Shown: one piece after another, positions 1-12,438 of the stretch
Layout: every line of letters begins with the position of its first letter
Position numbering within the stretch: the stretch's first letter is position 1
Assembly: GCA_001953115.1 (NCBI GenBank)
Contig: LSSL01002612.1
Coordinates: 1 to 29,842, forward strand
Length of the DNA: 29,842 nucleotides
Source: Smittium mucronatum
Lineage: Eukaryota > Kickxellomycota > Harpellomycetes > Harpellales > Legeriomycetaceae
Direction: 5' to 3'
Notes under the pieces: generated by a model
What the model saw: only the letters and a program-made list of their open reading frames with translations
Told to the model about the DNA's origin: nothing
Database searches by the model: none
Made by a program: the position numbers and the translations under genes

Positions 1-2515
1 TTTTTTTTTGTCGCTATTAATGCCAATATACTTTGTAATAGGGCTGAAAACTTCAAGCAGACTTTTAGACTAGTCGAACTGGACCGCGACTTTAACCGCA
101 TCCTCGAAACGGCTTTATTAGCTGATTACTTGGTGTTCATTATGTCTGCCGTCGAAGAAGTCGATGATTTCGGCAATGCCATCTTGTCTGCTATCCAGGC
201 TCAGGGCTACCCCTCCGTCATTGCTACTGTTCAGCACACGGATGCCTCTTCTGCCATCACCAAAAATCTCTCTAGCGTCAAGAAATCTTTATCCAGCTTC
301 ATGTCCTTTTATTTCCCCTCAGTCAATCAGATATACAGCTGCGAGTCCGATGTCTCGCAAATAATCCGCTACATCGCCAATACTATCCCAGCCAAGATCG
401 GGTGGAGGGATACCAGACCATACATGATTGCCGAAAGCATGAGCTTTTTGGAAGAAGGTCCCTCCAGCACTGGCAATTTAGAGATCGTGGCCACTGTCCG
501 TGGCAACAATTTGGATCCCAACCGTTTAATCCATATCCCTGGCCACGGCGAGTATCAGGTCTTGCTTGTTTCTAGTTATGACTCAAATCCCTCTACTTCT
601 ACTCAAGATATTGATATGGACCAGGATTCTGTTTCTGGAAATATCCTCTGTGTTCCCGACCCCGAAAAAATCGACTCTTTGGTATCATCAAACGTTCCAG
701 ATACTACCAACGAAGACCAAATCTGGCCCGAAGAAGAGGAAATGTCTACTTGGAAAGGTATTCTTTTATGTTTTCTTTTTTTTCTCCTCTCCCCTTCTTT
801 TTAAAAATCAACTATTTCTGCCTTTTTTTTTTTTTTTAATTTTTTTATAAAAAAAATCAATTATTTCTAAATTATTGTTTTTTATAAACTAGAGAAAATG
901 GCTGAACTCGAGGCAAAAGAGTCTGAAATATTGGCTCAGCGTGTCCGCCGCGTGCCCAAAGGAACATCGTCATATCAAGCCGCATGGATTCTTGATGATT
1001 TAGAAGAACCCAGCGACGGGTACGATTCTGATGATATGTCCCAAGACGACAATATGTCTCAGGACGATCAAATGTCTCAAGATGAAAGCGACGGTGAAGA
1101 GTATGAAGAAATCCGAGTCGATGAGCAAGGAAATTTCATTGATCCTTCAAAAGATGCTGATGATGACGACGAACTTCCTTCACCTCAAGACCTCCAATCA
1201 CAGTAACTTTTTATTTTTATTTTTTTTTTAATTTTCTTTTCTTTTTCTCCCTTTTATTGCCTAATTTCTAATTTTCTTTTCTTTTTCTCCCTTTTATTGC
1301 CTATTTTCTAATTTTCTTTTCTTTTTCTCTCTTTTATTACCTGATTTCTAATTTTCTTTTCTTTTTTTTTTTTGAAAAAAAAAATACTGAAAATAGACTA
1401 GATGACTACCTGAAATTGAGGGCTAAACAGAGCAATGACGAAAAAGAGTTCCCCGATGAAGTCGATGTTCCTACTGATGTGCCTGCCCACATCAGATTCA
1501 GCAAGTATCGTGGACTGCAATCTCTGCGAACATCACCTTGGGATCCATACGAAAATCTTCCTCTCGATTACAGCCGTATTTTTCAGCTGGAAAATCCAAA
1601 AAACATTATGCGTAACTCAATGAAAGCGCTCTTCGATGCCCCAGTTTCAGTAGGTACAAAGATCCGACTGGTTTTGAAAAACGTTGAAAAGTCTGTTTAT
1701 GGTAACTTTTTACCTTTATTTCTTTTATCTGTCTCCATAAAAAAAATATTGTGCTTAGTATATATCCAAGGGTTTTATATCATTTCTAGAGTTTTATTTT
1801 TCACTATAATTTAAAAAAAAAAAAATTTTACTGTATAGATTCATTTGAACGAGATAACTCATTGTTTGGATTGTATGGACTGATGCAGTATGAGAACAAA
1901 ATGACAGTTGTCCACTTTTTGGTGAAACGCGATAGTGAATACACGGAACCAATAAAATCAAAAGATGCATTGGTGATGCGGTGCGGATTCAGAAAGTTTT
2001 TAGTGCATCCGTTGTATTCCCAGCACACAAGCACGCATAAATCGTCCAACAATGTGCACCGGTTCGAGAGGTACCTGCAAATGGATAGAGTATCCGTTGG
2101 TTCCGCTTACCTGCCTATTACTTTCGGCAATGTGCCAGTATCCCTATTCCTCCCAGAACCCGATTCGACAACACCAAAAATGACAGTGATCCCGACGCTG
2201 ATTGGAACAGGATCAGTGTTTTCAGTAGACCCGACCCGTATTCTTGCAAAACGCATAGTACTAACCGGCGTGCCTTACAAGATCAATAAAAAGACTGCGA
2301 CTATCAGACATATGTTCTACAATCCCATTGATATCAACTACTTTAAACCTATCCAGCTCAGCACCAAGTACGGTCGATACGGCCACATCGTAGACAGCTT
2401 GGGTACTCACGGGTACATGAAATGCATGTTTAATGGACCCATTAAAGGTGTTGACACAATATGCATGAATCTGTACAAACGTGTCTTCCCTAAATGGAAT
2501 ACTATCAAACTATAA
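1..2515 (+). CDS. TSR1: Pre-rRNA-processing protein TSR1 homologue, 5'-truncated, four exons visible
   Basis: TSR1 is a GTPase-like but catalytically inactive relative of BMS1 that joins pre-40S particles in the nucleolus and cytoplasm and is needed for small-subunit maturation. Exons read 1-757, 893-1202, 1397-1701 and 1839-2515 and splice in frame (2049 nt, 682 visible residues plus TAA). Family members are near 800 residues, so roughly the first 100 are missing. Visible parts, numbered from the window edge: end of the G-like domain (1 to about 130, with ADY and EEVDDFGN); AARP2CN-type domain from about 139 (WRDTRPY, then RLIHIPGHGEYQV); the conserved VPKGTSSYQAAWILD; a very acidic linker; and the RIBIOP_C/TSR1 C-domain (FPDEVDVP, KYRGLQSLRTSPWDP, CGFRKF, LYSQHT, GTHGYMKC, NLYKRVFPKW). 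Reading is open to base 1, but bases 1-41 (T-rich, ending TAATAG) could be the 3' end of an intron, so the first visible exon may begin at 42. No other family fits. Confidence 0.94.
758..892 (+). other. TSR1 intron (visible intron 1)
   Basis: GT-AG intron of 135 bp with donor GTATTC after TGGAAAG and acceptor ACTAG. Removing it joins the G at 757 to AG at 893 as a Glu codon and restores a reading frame that runs into the conserved VPKGTSSYQ segment. The interior is T-rich and carries in-frame stops, so retention would truncate the protein. Confidence 0.9.
1203..1396 (+). other. TSR1 intron (visible intron 2), containing a tandem repeat
   Basis: GT-AG intron of 194 bp, donor GTAACT, acceptor AAATAG. 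The CA at 1201-1202 joins A at 1397 as a Gln codon. The alternative acceptor five bases downstream gives a stop in the next codon, which fixes the boundary. The body is almost purely pyrimidine and is built from a 40-bp repeat, which makes this the longest intron seen in the window. Confidence 0.88.
1231..1370 (+). repeat. 40-bp pyrimidine tandem repeat, about 3.5 copies, inside TSR1 intron
   Basis: Copies start at 1231, 1271, 1311 and 1351 (the last partial). Each begins ATTTTCTTTTCTTTTTCTC and continues through a CTTTTATT block to a CTAATTTCTA-like end. Copies 1 and 2 differ at one or two bases; copy 3 has a few T/C and A/G changes. The exact 40-base period with small divergence indicates tandem duplication within the intron's polypyrimidine region. 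Confidence 0.95.
1702..1838 (+). other. TSR1 intron (visible intron 3)
   Basis: GT-AG intron of 137 bp, donor GTAACT after TTTATG, acceptor ACTGTATAG. The single G at 1701 joins AT at 1839 as an Asp codon and continues in frame into the C-terminal domain (DSFERDNSLFGLYGL). The donor is identical to that of the preceding intron, and TACTG stands just before the acceptor TATAG. Confidence 0.9.
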
Positions 2516-5500
2516 TCACTTTTATCTTTTTTTATTCCATCCTTCTCCCTCTATTTTTCTTTTCTTATCCCCGTTTTAAAAATAATTTATTTTATTAAAC
2601 CTGTTTTTTCTACCATTCACCCCCATCTTTTCAGCCATTATTATTTTTCGTTCCAAGATTCTCTAAAAATCATTACTGTCCATCGCTCTTTCTTATTTTC
2701 TCACTTTTTAAAAAAGAAATTGGCGCATGGATTTGACTTGTCCGGGTGAAAAGCGGTTGCTAGATTATACAAAATTTTAACCCTCCCATAACAATAAAAT
2801 ACACGAATCAGAATATAAACCAAAAATGTTAAGATTGGGTTATCAAAATTACATTCATTCAAGTTGATGTAATTCGGATTTTTCAAACAGTGATAATCTG
2901 TAAAAAAAAAAAAAAAAAAAGCTAGTTTACCACTAGAAATTCAACCATTTATATTTATTTTATAAACTGGCTTTACAACAAAATATATATTATATAAAAA
3001 TCACATTGTTTTAGTCCAATGTTAAAAATTACAAGTTAATTTTTCCTTTCACTAATAACAAAAAATTATAAAAACAAATTAATTGTATTATACTCTTTAA
3101 AACAAATTAAATTCTCCTTTAAATACCAACACTAGTACCTAAATTTGATTTTCATTAATAAGACCAACTCTACAGTATAGGACTTTTCAATGTTGAATTG
3201 GGCATTAATATTTACTCATTTCTGATCCAAGGCGCTAAATAATAATTAAATGCGACTTGTTTTTTTTTTTTTTCCATTCAGTAAATATCTACTTTCTTGC
3301 CACGTTTTTGACTGGAATAATTTCACACTTTTTAAATATTCTTCAGCCTGATTTTTTTTTTTTTATATACAAGAGATTAACTACATTATAACCTCTTGGA
3401 AAAGAAAAATTAGATGAAAATTGTACCTCCAGTAAAAAAATGTTCTGGATTCGTCAAATAATCGCACACACTTTTCCATTCATTTGCTATGAAATATCTC
3501 AACATTCTTGTCATTTTTCAAGGAAAATATATCGTTTTATTTTTATTGGCTATTTACAAGAAAAGTGTTTCAAATGAATACATTTTTTTACCTGGGAAAT
3601 TGTTTATTTGGCTATCCAATTGAACTTTTAGGCAAAAAAAAAAAAAAAAAATTTTTTTCTGTTCTTGTTCTATTTTAGGCAACTGATAAGAAAAACAACT
3701 ATTGGAGTTTTAATTAAATCAAAGATTTTCATTTTTTTATTTATTGTTATCTGTTGAGATAAAATAAGCCAGATGAATATTTTTGGTAAATAAATTATTT
3801 TAATGAGCCAAAGACCTAAAAACATGAAAATAGTTTTACTGATATAAAAGACGTATTTTAAAAATTAAAAAAAAAAAAATTCCTCTTTATTTTCACGTTT
3901 TTTTTTTTGATTTAAAAGAGGGCTGTTTTTCGGTTTCATTTTATAATAAAACCAAAAACCCAACCATCAATTATCTTGAATAATTCAAACTACTAAGCTA
4001 TGCAAACAGCCGCTATTAAATCCGTTGCGATATATTGCACATAGATCTAATCTACTATGGAAAGTTGGAAATAAGAATTAAAATTTCATCGATCCTCACA
4101 ATTTTTAGGGGCTGATATCAATATAAACTTTTTTTGATTTTCAAAACTATGCATAATTCTGGAATCTTTAAATAATTTAGAATTTCAGTAATTTTCGGAT
4201 TTCTAATTTCTTTATCTAATGTGAGGTTTCCAAACAATTTACTGTTATAATATGAAACGGAATTAGTAAGAGTGATATAATAATTTATCTTTTCTTCATT
4301 AAATAAAACATAATATTAACTATGAATATTATATATATATATCGATCTTATATTTGGTTGTATGTATATCTAACTCAGTTAAGTTTATTCGTATGACAAA
4401 AAGTATTTAATATGGAAAAAAACCATACTGATTTTTTTTGTAATTTGAACTTTAATTTAGAAATATAAATACATGGGCCCAATAAATATAAAGTTTTAAT
4501 CAAATAAATGGGTTTCTTTTTTCTTCATTATACATCTTATAGAAGAATTTAAATCCTACGCAGACGTTTTTTTTTAAAAAAAAAAAAATTTACTAGGTCT
4601 CCCAGCCGATTATTTTTCAATTGATGGAACAAAATGATACGTTCAGACTTTTGCGTTTACATTCCATATATATGTATATATATGAATACTTTCTTTCCCT
4701 ATGAAAAAAAATTCAGCAGTTGCAGAAAACATTAGTCCAGTTAGTGACATTAATTCTCCACAAATATAAAATATATACAGATAATATAACAGTAAGCTCT
4801 TTTAATGCTCCAAAAAAAATTTTTTTTTTTTTTTTGAATTTTCGAAACTATAACTATACTTGATTTATTTTAGGTTATGAAAATTAAATTTATACTATTT
4901 AAAATTTAAACAAGGCTATAAAATGTTTTTTTACTCCCTTCAAGAACAATTTCGTTATAATTGGTTTTTTTTTTGAAACGAGTAATATGTTCAACATCGA
5001 CATCTTAGTGATTACAATCAAAGTTTCCAAAAAAAAAAAAAAAATCTGATATTTTTTGTTGATTTCCACGATTGTTATCTATCATTTATCGTGTTGTTAT
5101 ATCCTTCAATCTCTTTAACGGTCTATGCGCTAAAAATTGGATAAATTCTATACAAATTATTATTATTCAAGAAATAAAGGTGATTTATTGTAAACGATCA
5201 ATCACCAAACACTTTTAAGTGTGTCCATTTTGTTAAAAACAGGGATTTTTATCCTTTAAAAATTTTAAAAGTCCAAATCAATTGCAACCTACATAAATTG
5301 CTGTATAAAATCTGTTTTTTTTTCTCTTCTTTTCTGTAACCTTACCGAAATTTTCAGCCACATGAAACTAAAAAAAATGTTTATTTTTTTCTAATACACC
5401 GAATCCATTTGTTTCGTTATTCGATTTTAAAGTTGGATCGGAGATAAAATTTGGTATCAGTCTGTTCGTTTTTTTTCCTTATACAGTAGTTTTTCATAAG

Positions 5501-6401
5501 AGAAAACACATTCTAAAATATGGTTCTTTGCCATCATTGGTGACAAAGTATATATTTATGAGATAAACATCCATTTTCCATCAGCTTATGACTGAAAATT
5601 CAACTAGGAAATTGCCTTTATAATAACTTTAGTTAAATCGGAATATATTTTTTTGGATTTCGATAAACTTTTTAACCTGGATTTAGACGTAACCGTAACC
5701 TTCAAGCTTTCTGCATCTTGGATAAAAAAATCAGCCACGTATGGTGTTTCATATTCTTTTTTTTTTATTTTTCTAATTTTTAATCTATATTTACTGGCAA
5801 AAATCTGTGGATACTATCCTAATCCTACTAATTTTATCTTTAATAATTATTCTAGTTAGAATATATATTTATTATATTCACATTTATTTCAATCTTTTCA
5901 AGCTAGTTTTTTTTTTTTTTATCATCCTAGACCTATTTTAATGCTCATAAAGCTCAAACATCTCTTTTTCTGGGTTTAATTATCGAGCCAAAAAACAATT
6001 TACTTTATCAATATTGTTTTTTTTATTCTGTAATTCTGACACTATAAACTCTATATAATCCAAGCCTGAACTCGCACCAAATATTTCTTTCCAGTTTCAA
6101 TTACAGTAAATCTTTGAATCGTAAATTTTAAATTTTTACATGTATGAAACTAGATTTAAAAAAATACATCTTTTAATACCCTGTTGTTGGCTAATACACA
6201 CTAGATAATTATAGTTGCCTTGTTTAAAAGTGTGTTAAATTCTCAAATCGATTTGTATAAAGATATGGGGTCATTTTAGAGAACTGGAGAGCTTTAATAA
6301 TTTTAACGCGATTAAATATTTATTCTAAATAAATTCAGAGCTGCATTATTGAATTAAAATTAATAAAATTGGCATAAAAAACTTTAATTTTTTTTCTATA
6401 A

Positions 6402-6408
<7 letters not shown>

Positions 6409-6436
<28 letters not shown>
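6409..6436. repeat. (AT)14 microsatellite
   Basis: Uninterrupted AT dinucleotides, followed directly by TTGCGCA. A shorter AT run at 6486-6497 is followed by the same TTGCGCA, giving an 18-base direct repeat at 6425-6442 and 6486-6503. Confidence 0.95.
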
Positions 6437-6438
<2 letters not shown>

Positions 6439-6983
6439 CGCATTTTTAATGACGTTATCTTACAATAAAATTCCGTGATACAAAAATATATATATATTGC
6501 GCAAACTGCTTATACAAAATCAATAATTTTCAGTATTAAGTGGCTTGGATTTACTTGTAATTCTATTCAAGTTTTTATGTTGTTAATCAAAGGCGCATTC
6601 CTCAAAATAAATCATTTTTATCATCTTAAATAAAAAAATCCAGCTATTAAAATTGTTTTTTTATATAAAAATGTCTTGAACTTGTTTGCTATCCATAAAT
6701 ATCTTGAAATAAAGTTGAGAAACAGAAAAAAATATCACTTTTATGTTTTGAAAAATTTACAAAAATGGAAAATATCCTCTTAAATACATGATCTGTGACC
6801 AGTTTTGAACTTTTAAATGATACAATTATTAATTTTAATCTTTTTTACTATTTTGAAGGTCAAATGTTAATGCAAAAATTTAAAAAAAAAAAATTTAAAA
6901 AAAAATCGTATAGTAGAAGTTTAAATGTGTTTAAATTTAATAAATGATTGCATTGTTTTACAGTGGGGGAGGGTGCTTAAGAA

Positions 6984-6995
6984 CCCCCCCCCCCC
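6984..6995. repeat. C12 homopolymer tract
   Basis: Twelve consecutive C bases in an otherwise very AT-rich setting, preceded at 6964-6973 by a G-rich patch. One of four such tracts in the window. Confidence 0.95.
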
Positions 6996-7861
6996 ATTCA
7001 AAAATATAGATCCAAGTTCAATATATAATATGTTTTAAAAATTATTCTATGTTATGTTTATCTGATATCTATTTATTCTTGATTTAAAATATAAAATTTT
7101 AAAAAAACTATACTATATCAATTTACCTATAAATTTCAATGAAATAAAATTAAGTCCACAAGTGTCTTCTGGTAAAACTTCAGTTTGATAAATCAGAAAA
7201 AAATAGCGATATTTTTAGCTTGAATATAACCACACTCAATATAAATTTAATTTCTTCATAAAATCAATTGAATCTTATGGAATAATTTCTAGGGGAAAAA
7301 AAATACTGTCTCAAAAAATAATAATGTTATTTTATCAAAACTTTCTGAATATTGTATCTTTTTGATGCCGATAAAACAGTGAATTAAATTAAAATATACG
7401 TGGTTAATTGTAATAGTTTCTAAATATAAATATATATATTAAAAATAATAATGATAAATGGTAAAATATTAGTTAAAAATATCGAAAAATGATCATTATT
7501 AGTGAATAATTGTTGGTAAATTTTTTCTTAATAAAAAATTTGCAAAACGAAATATGTTATAAAAAAATTATAGTGGATTAATTTTTTATGTAAACATGAA
7601 TAAAAAAACTATATCAAAATTCTCAGATACGTATATATCAGATAAAAAATTGATATTCCCATTAATATTTTACCCATTTTTTAAAAAATTATTACTATTG
7701 CACAAATTTAAACCCATTTTCTTGACTCAAAATCAGATGTAAAATATAATTATGCTTCATAAAGTCACTAAACTTGACAAATTCTAAATATAGTATCAGT
7801 GTGCTTACAAAGTTTGATTTTTCTGAAAAAATAAAATTCTGGTTGATTTACTGTTTTGTAA

Positions 7862-7873
7862 CCCCCCCCCCCC
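7862..7873. repeat. C12 homopolymer tract
   Basis: Twelve consecutive C bases with no GC-rich context on either side. It falls inside a short spurious open frame, where it would encode only prolines. Confidence 0.95.
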
Positions 7874-10800
7874 GATATATTTACAAAGTAATAATAAAGC
7901 TGGATTTATTAAAATTAGTTAGTCATAATACTAGATTCTCTTGCAGGCCTAAATTTTATTTTTTATTTTTTGGTGTTAAAAATTTTGATCGCCAAACTTT
8001 CAGGTTTAAATAAGATTAAAAAAATTTTAATTTATTATTTTTGATTATTAATTTTTTTAAAGGATAAAAATTGCATATCTTCGGGATCTCAAAGTCAAGA
8101 TCGTAAAATTTAAATTTTTTTACAGAAAAAAAAAGGGAGAAAATGTAACATAAATTCTGGCATTTTTATTAAAAATCATTATTTTTAAAAGATATGCGTG
8201 ATTAATTTTAAAATAACTGAAACATAAAATCTTTGAATACTAAAAATATCTAAATTGAAAAAATAATAAAATTTCATTTAAAGGTCCAGAAAAATCGAGT
8301 GAAAATACATATTTAATTTTTTAAAAAAAAATTAGCTTCTAAATCAAATTAAATAAGAAAAAAATCTTAGCTTAAAAAATAATAAATAATTTATTTAAAA
8401 ATTAAATGATTTGATTATTAATATAACCCGATTTTTCGATCAAAAATATGCAAAATAATAATTTTTCGCCATTTAAATTGCCGATTTTATGTATTTTATA
8501 CGACCTTAAAGAAATGGTTCACCAAGAAAAAAAAATTGTACATATTTATTCGCCAATAGATAATCTTAGAAATTTTTTTGTTGGTTTATTAAATAAACTT
8601 GATATTTTTCGATAATTCATCTAAATTTTAGTAGTTATGGGGCTAAAATTAAAAATAATACATCTGTATTTTTACAGTGCCCTACTTATATATATGAGTT
8701 TTTTGAAAAAAAGCAGTTATCTTTTTCTTTATATAATTTTTATTTCCTAATAAGATTTACGTATAATTGATATAACATTCTTTTTAATAATATTTTATTG
8801 GTTTCAAGAATTAATTTAATTTCAAAATGCAACCCAATTGATTTTCCATCAAAAAATAAGCCGATAATTTGTTATATAAATAATTGGGTAAGACAAAATG
8901 CGGATTACAATTTTTTTTTCCGAATTTGAAAACTCATAATAAAAAAAAATGCCTTCATAAATAGATAAAATATTTCCAAAAACATATAATAAACCAATAA
9001 ATTCTATTTCTCATCATTATTCGAAAATCCCGACAACAAAATTATTAAATGATTACATAATTTTTTTATAAATTGATATTTATTCTTAATAAACAGCTTT
9101 GAGATATTTTAAAGTAATCTGTATACGAATTTTCGATATTTGGTTTTAGTATTGAATAAATTATAGCCAAAAGAATACAAGCTTGTTTTAAACAAAATTT
9201 CATATGTGAAAAGAGATATAGACTTTTTTATTTCTATATGTAAAAGTTATTATTTACTTCATTCGGTAATGAAATAATAACTGAGATTAGCAGGAATGTG
9301 TGTGGGTAATTTTTAATGGAAATTTTAAAAACCATCAGTAAACTTATTTCAAAATTACTTTTTTCTTTCCAAATTTTTTTCATTATTATTTTTGAGATTT
9401 ATTTCTTTATGGGCTTTTTAAATCCATAATTTTTTTATTTTAGATTGTAAAATAAAGCTAAAAATGTTTTAAAATTAAAAAATCTTGCTTAAATACGCGA
9501 TAATTCAATATTTATTACAAAACATATGTGTTAAAAATATTTTTCATGTTATTTTTTAACCGAATTTTTGTCGAAATACTATATATTCAAAATATTAAAA
9601 TGATTCCATAAAAAATAATAAAAAGAAACCCTTCATAATTCGATCTTAAAATTATCCAATTTAATTATAGCTTCACAAATTTCGTTTTAGAATTATATAT
9701 ATAATTCATATTTTTTATTTTTATTTTATTTTATTTTTGACACCTTTTCTCTGTTTATTTTATTCTCAGTGAATTTAATAGTAGCTTTATTTGGTATAAT
9801 TCCCTTTTTTGCTGAAAATTCAACTTATAATTTAAAAATCAAAGAAAATATATATAGGGTGATTATTATTAAATATAGAAAATTTTGATATAATAAATAA
9901 GTATTCTGTTCTTTTATTCCCTTTCATCCTTTGTTTTATTTTTTTATTTGGGTATTACCCAAATAAATCTATTTATATTTTAAATCCTAAAAAAAATTTA
10001 ATTATATTTAATTAATCTCTTTTTGTAAAATTATTTCTTTATACTTTCCCTAGATCTTACATATATTTTTTTATATTTCATAAAATCATTATAAATAGTT
10101 AAAATCATACGTTTAAATATGAAGTAAGATAGATCACTAGATTATTTTTTTAGTGATTATTTATAGACAATTTTTTTAAGTTTCTGGCATAATTTAAATT
10201 AGTATATTTTTAATATTTTTAAGCCAAGATTAAATAAAATATAATCCAAAATGGATATTTATACTTTAATTAGCACAATTAAATTTTTAAATAGCGCTGA
10301 AATATAAAACTTAATATATTCTAATGATTACATTATTGAAAGATGATAATAAAACAAATTAATCTCATAGAAAAACCTAAAAAACATTTGAAATACACTA
10401 AAAATATGATTAAAACCTCCCATAGTCAACACTGAGATAATAAAAACCATCATTTTTTTTTGGTAAAAACCAAAATATGAATAAAAAATTTATCTGCTAA
10501 TTTTTTAATTTGAAATTTAATTTTAAAAGTTAATGGTATTAATACTATTTTTTAATTTTTATTTATGAAATATTTTTCTAAAATCATCTAAGACCCCAAT
10601 ATCATATATATTTTATCTTGATGTGGTAACATTGTGGTTTTGAGTTTTAAATATATATATTCAGAGTATTTTATATTAGGCGTAACCATATTTGTTTTTT
10701 AATTTTTTAATTGATCTTTAATTATTTTACAATCGAAAAATATTATGTTTAAATTTTTATTGATAGTCTAATTGAATATAATATTTCCAACTTGATTAAT

Positions 10801-11278
10801 AATAAATATTTTCTAATAAATGGGCAATATTTTAACATTAACTACACTTCCCAGATCTAAATTCAATATATGTTTATAATTATTTATATTGTGAAAATGA
10901 AAATTTAAATTACTAAGGATTATGTAAAATACATTTAGAGATCCAAAAAAATTATATAACATAAGTATTTTAGTTTTATTTTAGCTAATAATAATAAGTA
11001 GAGGCATGTTAAATTTTAGATAAGCTTTTTTTTTTTTTTTAATTATTTTACGTTGGATTTTTTTCGGAAACCTAAAATTAAAAAACATATTTTATCATAA
11101 TCGGGCAAAAATATGAGTAAATTAGGACAAATTATGAACATTAAATAAATGTAATTAAGCCCAATTTTAAAAAATTCAGTCTAAAAATTTACATTTAAAT
11201 GAAAAATATCACTTTTCATCACATTTTAAAGTACTATTCTTATATTTTAATAAATTTTAAACCTTGAAACAATGATAA

Positions 11279-11342
11279 GTGGATACGGTGCCGCTAGAGC
11301 GGCCGGTAGGAGTGGAAGAAAACCATTATATTATTTTTTTTT
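11279..11342. other. Small GC-rich island followed by a T run
   Basis: About 45 bases (11279-11325) are strikingly GC-rich for this desert and contain a short hairpin, CCGC-TAGA-GCGG, at 11291-11302. A run of T begins near 11334. No open frame or tRNA fold is visible. It could be part of a small structured RNA, a protein-binding site, or a chance or assembly artefact. Confidence 0.3.
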
Positions 11343-12190
11343 GTATTTTCATTTTGCTTTTTCCTATTATTTAAATATTATAAAAAAATTCCTTATAAAA
11401 AAAATTATGAAGTTTAAATTCAAATTTAACTGTTAAATTTTGCGGGCTAAATATATTTACATTTAGATATATACTTATATAAAATAATAAAATTTCAACT
11501 TCATAACTGGCTATCTCCCTAATGCTAAATTGTGCGATTTTTAAGTAAAAAGACAGAGAATTTTTAAAATTCGGCTTTATTATATGGTGTATACATTTTT
11601 TAAAATAAACATGATATTTATTTTCCCAAAAATTTATAAATATTTTGAGATTTTTTTAGCTTATACCCCGAAAAAACAGTGAAGTCGACTTAGGAAATTT
11701 TAATTTAAAAAGTAGTAATAATATCTTGAGCAATATTTTTGTTGAAAAAATACGGGTGTTCTAAACTTGGAAGTCTTTGAAGTTGTTTTTTTATATTCAT
11801 AGTACAATTTATTTGTTTTAATATTTCTATATAAAAATCTTATGCGTTTTAATTTATTAATTTCCAACACAGATAATTTCCACTATAACATATTATTTTA
11901 AAAGAAAATAAAACATTAATTTTACTAAAATTCCCACGCTATTGATTAAAAAAAATGATATCTCTAAAAATTCTAACAAAAAATTTGTTAAGTTTTTTTG
12001 TTCTATATACTTCTTTGGCTTAATTTCTGTAAAGCTATTTGGATTTAAAATTTAATAAAAAAGATTTCAAGTGAACTTTTATTAGGGCTTGTTATAGTTT
12101 TTAACAACATTATAGATCAATTACAACACTTGTGGCTTTGACCAGACTGAGACTTTATTTTATATCATAGATAGCAACAATGTACATTAG

Positions 12191-12438
12191 ACCAATAGTG
12201 AAATTGATGCATTTAAACGTGTTAGAGGCTTAAAATTGCATAATATTTCAAATAAAGCAAAATAAAACAAAATATTTCAACTTTTTTAAAAAGCGATATT
12301 ATAATTTTCCATACTTCTAATGGAAATTTATAATTTTTATGTAGTTTTTTTTTTGAAATTTACGCGTCTTATTGGGAAATTTGTATTTAATTGAAAATAG
12401 GATCCATTTTCAAATAAATACGAATTTTATTATTCAAA
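12191..12438 (-). repeat. Left inverted arm of the Harbinger-like element
   Basis: The reverse complement of this segment aligns with 14189-14441. Shared blocks include TTTGAATAATAAAATT, CCAATAAGAC, TACATAAAAATTATAAAT, AATATCGCTTTTTAAAAAA and CAATTTTAAGCCTCTAA. This arm has an extra stretch of about 30 bases near 12240-12275, absent from the right arm. It contains an imperfect palindrome (12377-12398 with 12406-12427, two mismatches). Confidence 0.85.

Larger units (their letters stand above)
2516..12190. other. AT-rich gene-poor stretch, first part
   Basis: No convincing gene in nearly 10 kb. Both strands are broken by stops every few codons, and long A or T runs are common. Short open frames at 2701-2886 (-), 5653-5859 (+) and 7774-8013 (+) lack conserved domains over their length. 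Notable items are listed separately: an AT microsatellite near 6.4 kb, two C12 tracts, and a small GC-rich island near 11.3 kb. An AATAAA at 2793-2798 could serve TSR1 polyadenylation but lies about 280 bases past its stop. Confidence 0.7.

Noticed and set aside
130..804. Treating the first large frame as a gene starting at about 130-148
   Set aside because: The frame is open upstream and the Met is inside a conserved TSR1 segment; past 757 it runs into intron 1, whose translation is poly-Phe/Leu.
2701..2886. Minus-strand frame of 61 codons with GRVKI, a word shared with the 13-kb transposase, and a near-identical 17-base stretch
   Set aside because: Only five residues agree and the rest does not follow the transposase motif order; a short match in biased DNA is not enough. 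It starts with TTG, not ATG.
7774..8013. 79-codon plus-strand frame
   Set aside because: Starts with a non-ATG codon, spans a C12 tract and has AT-biased composition without any motif.
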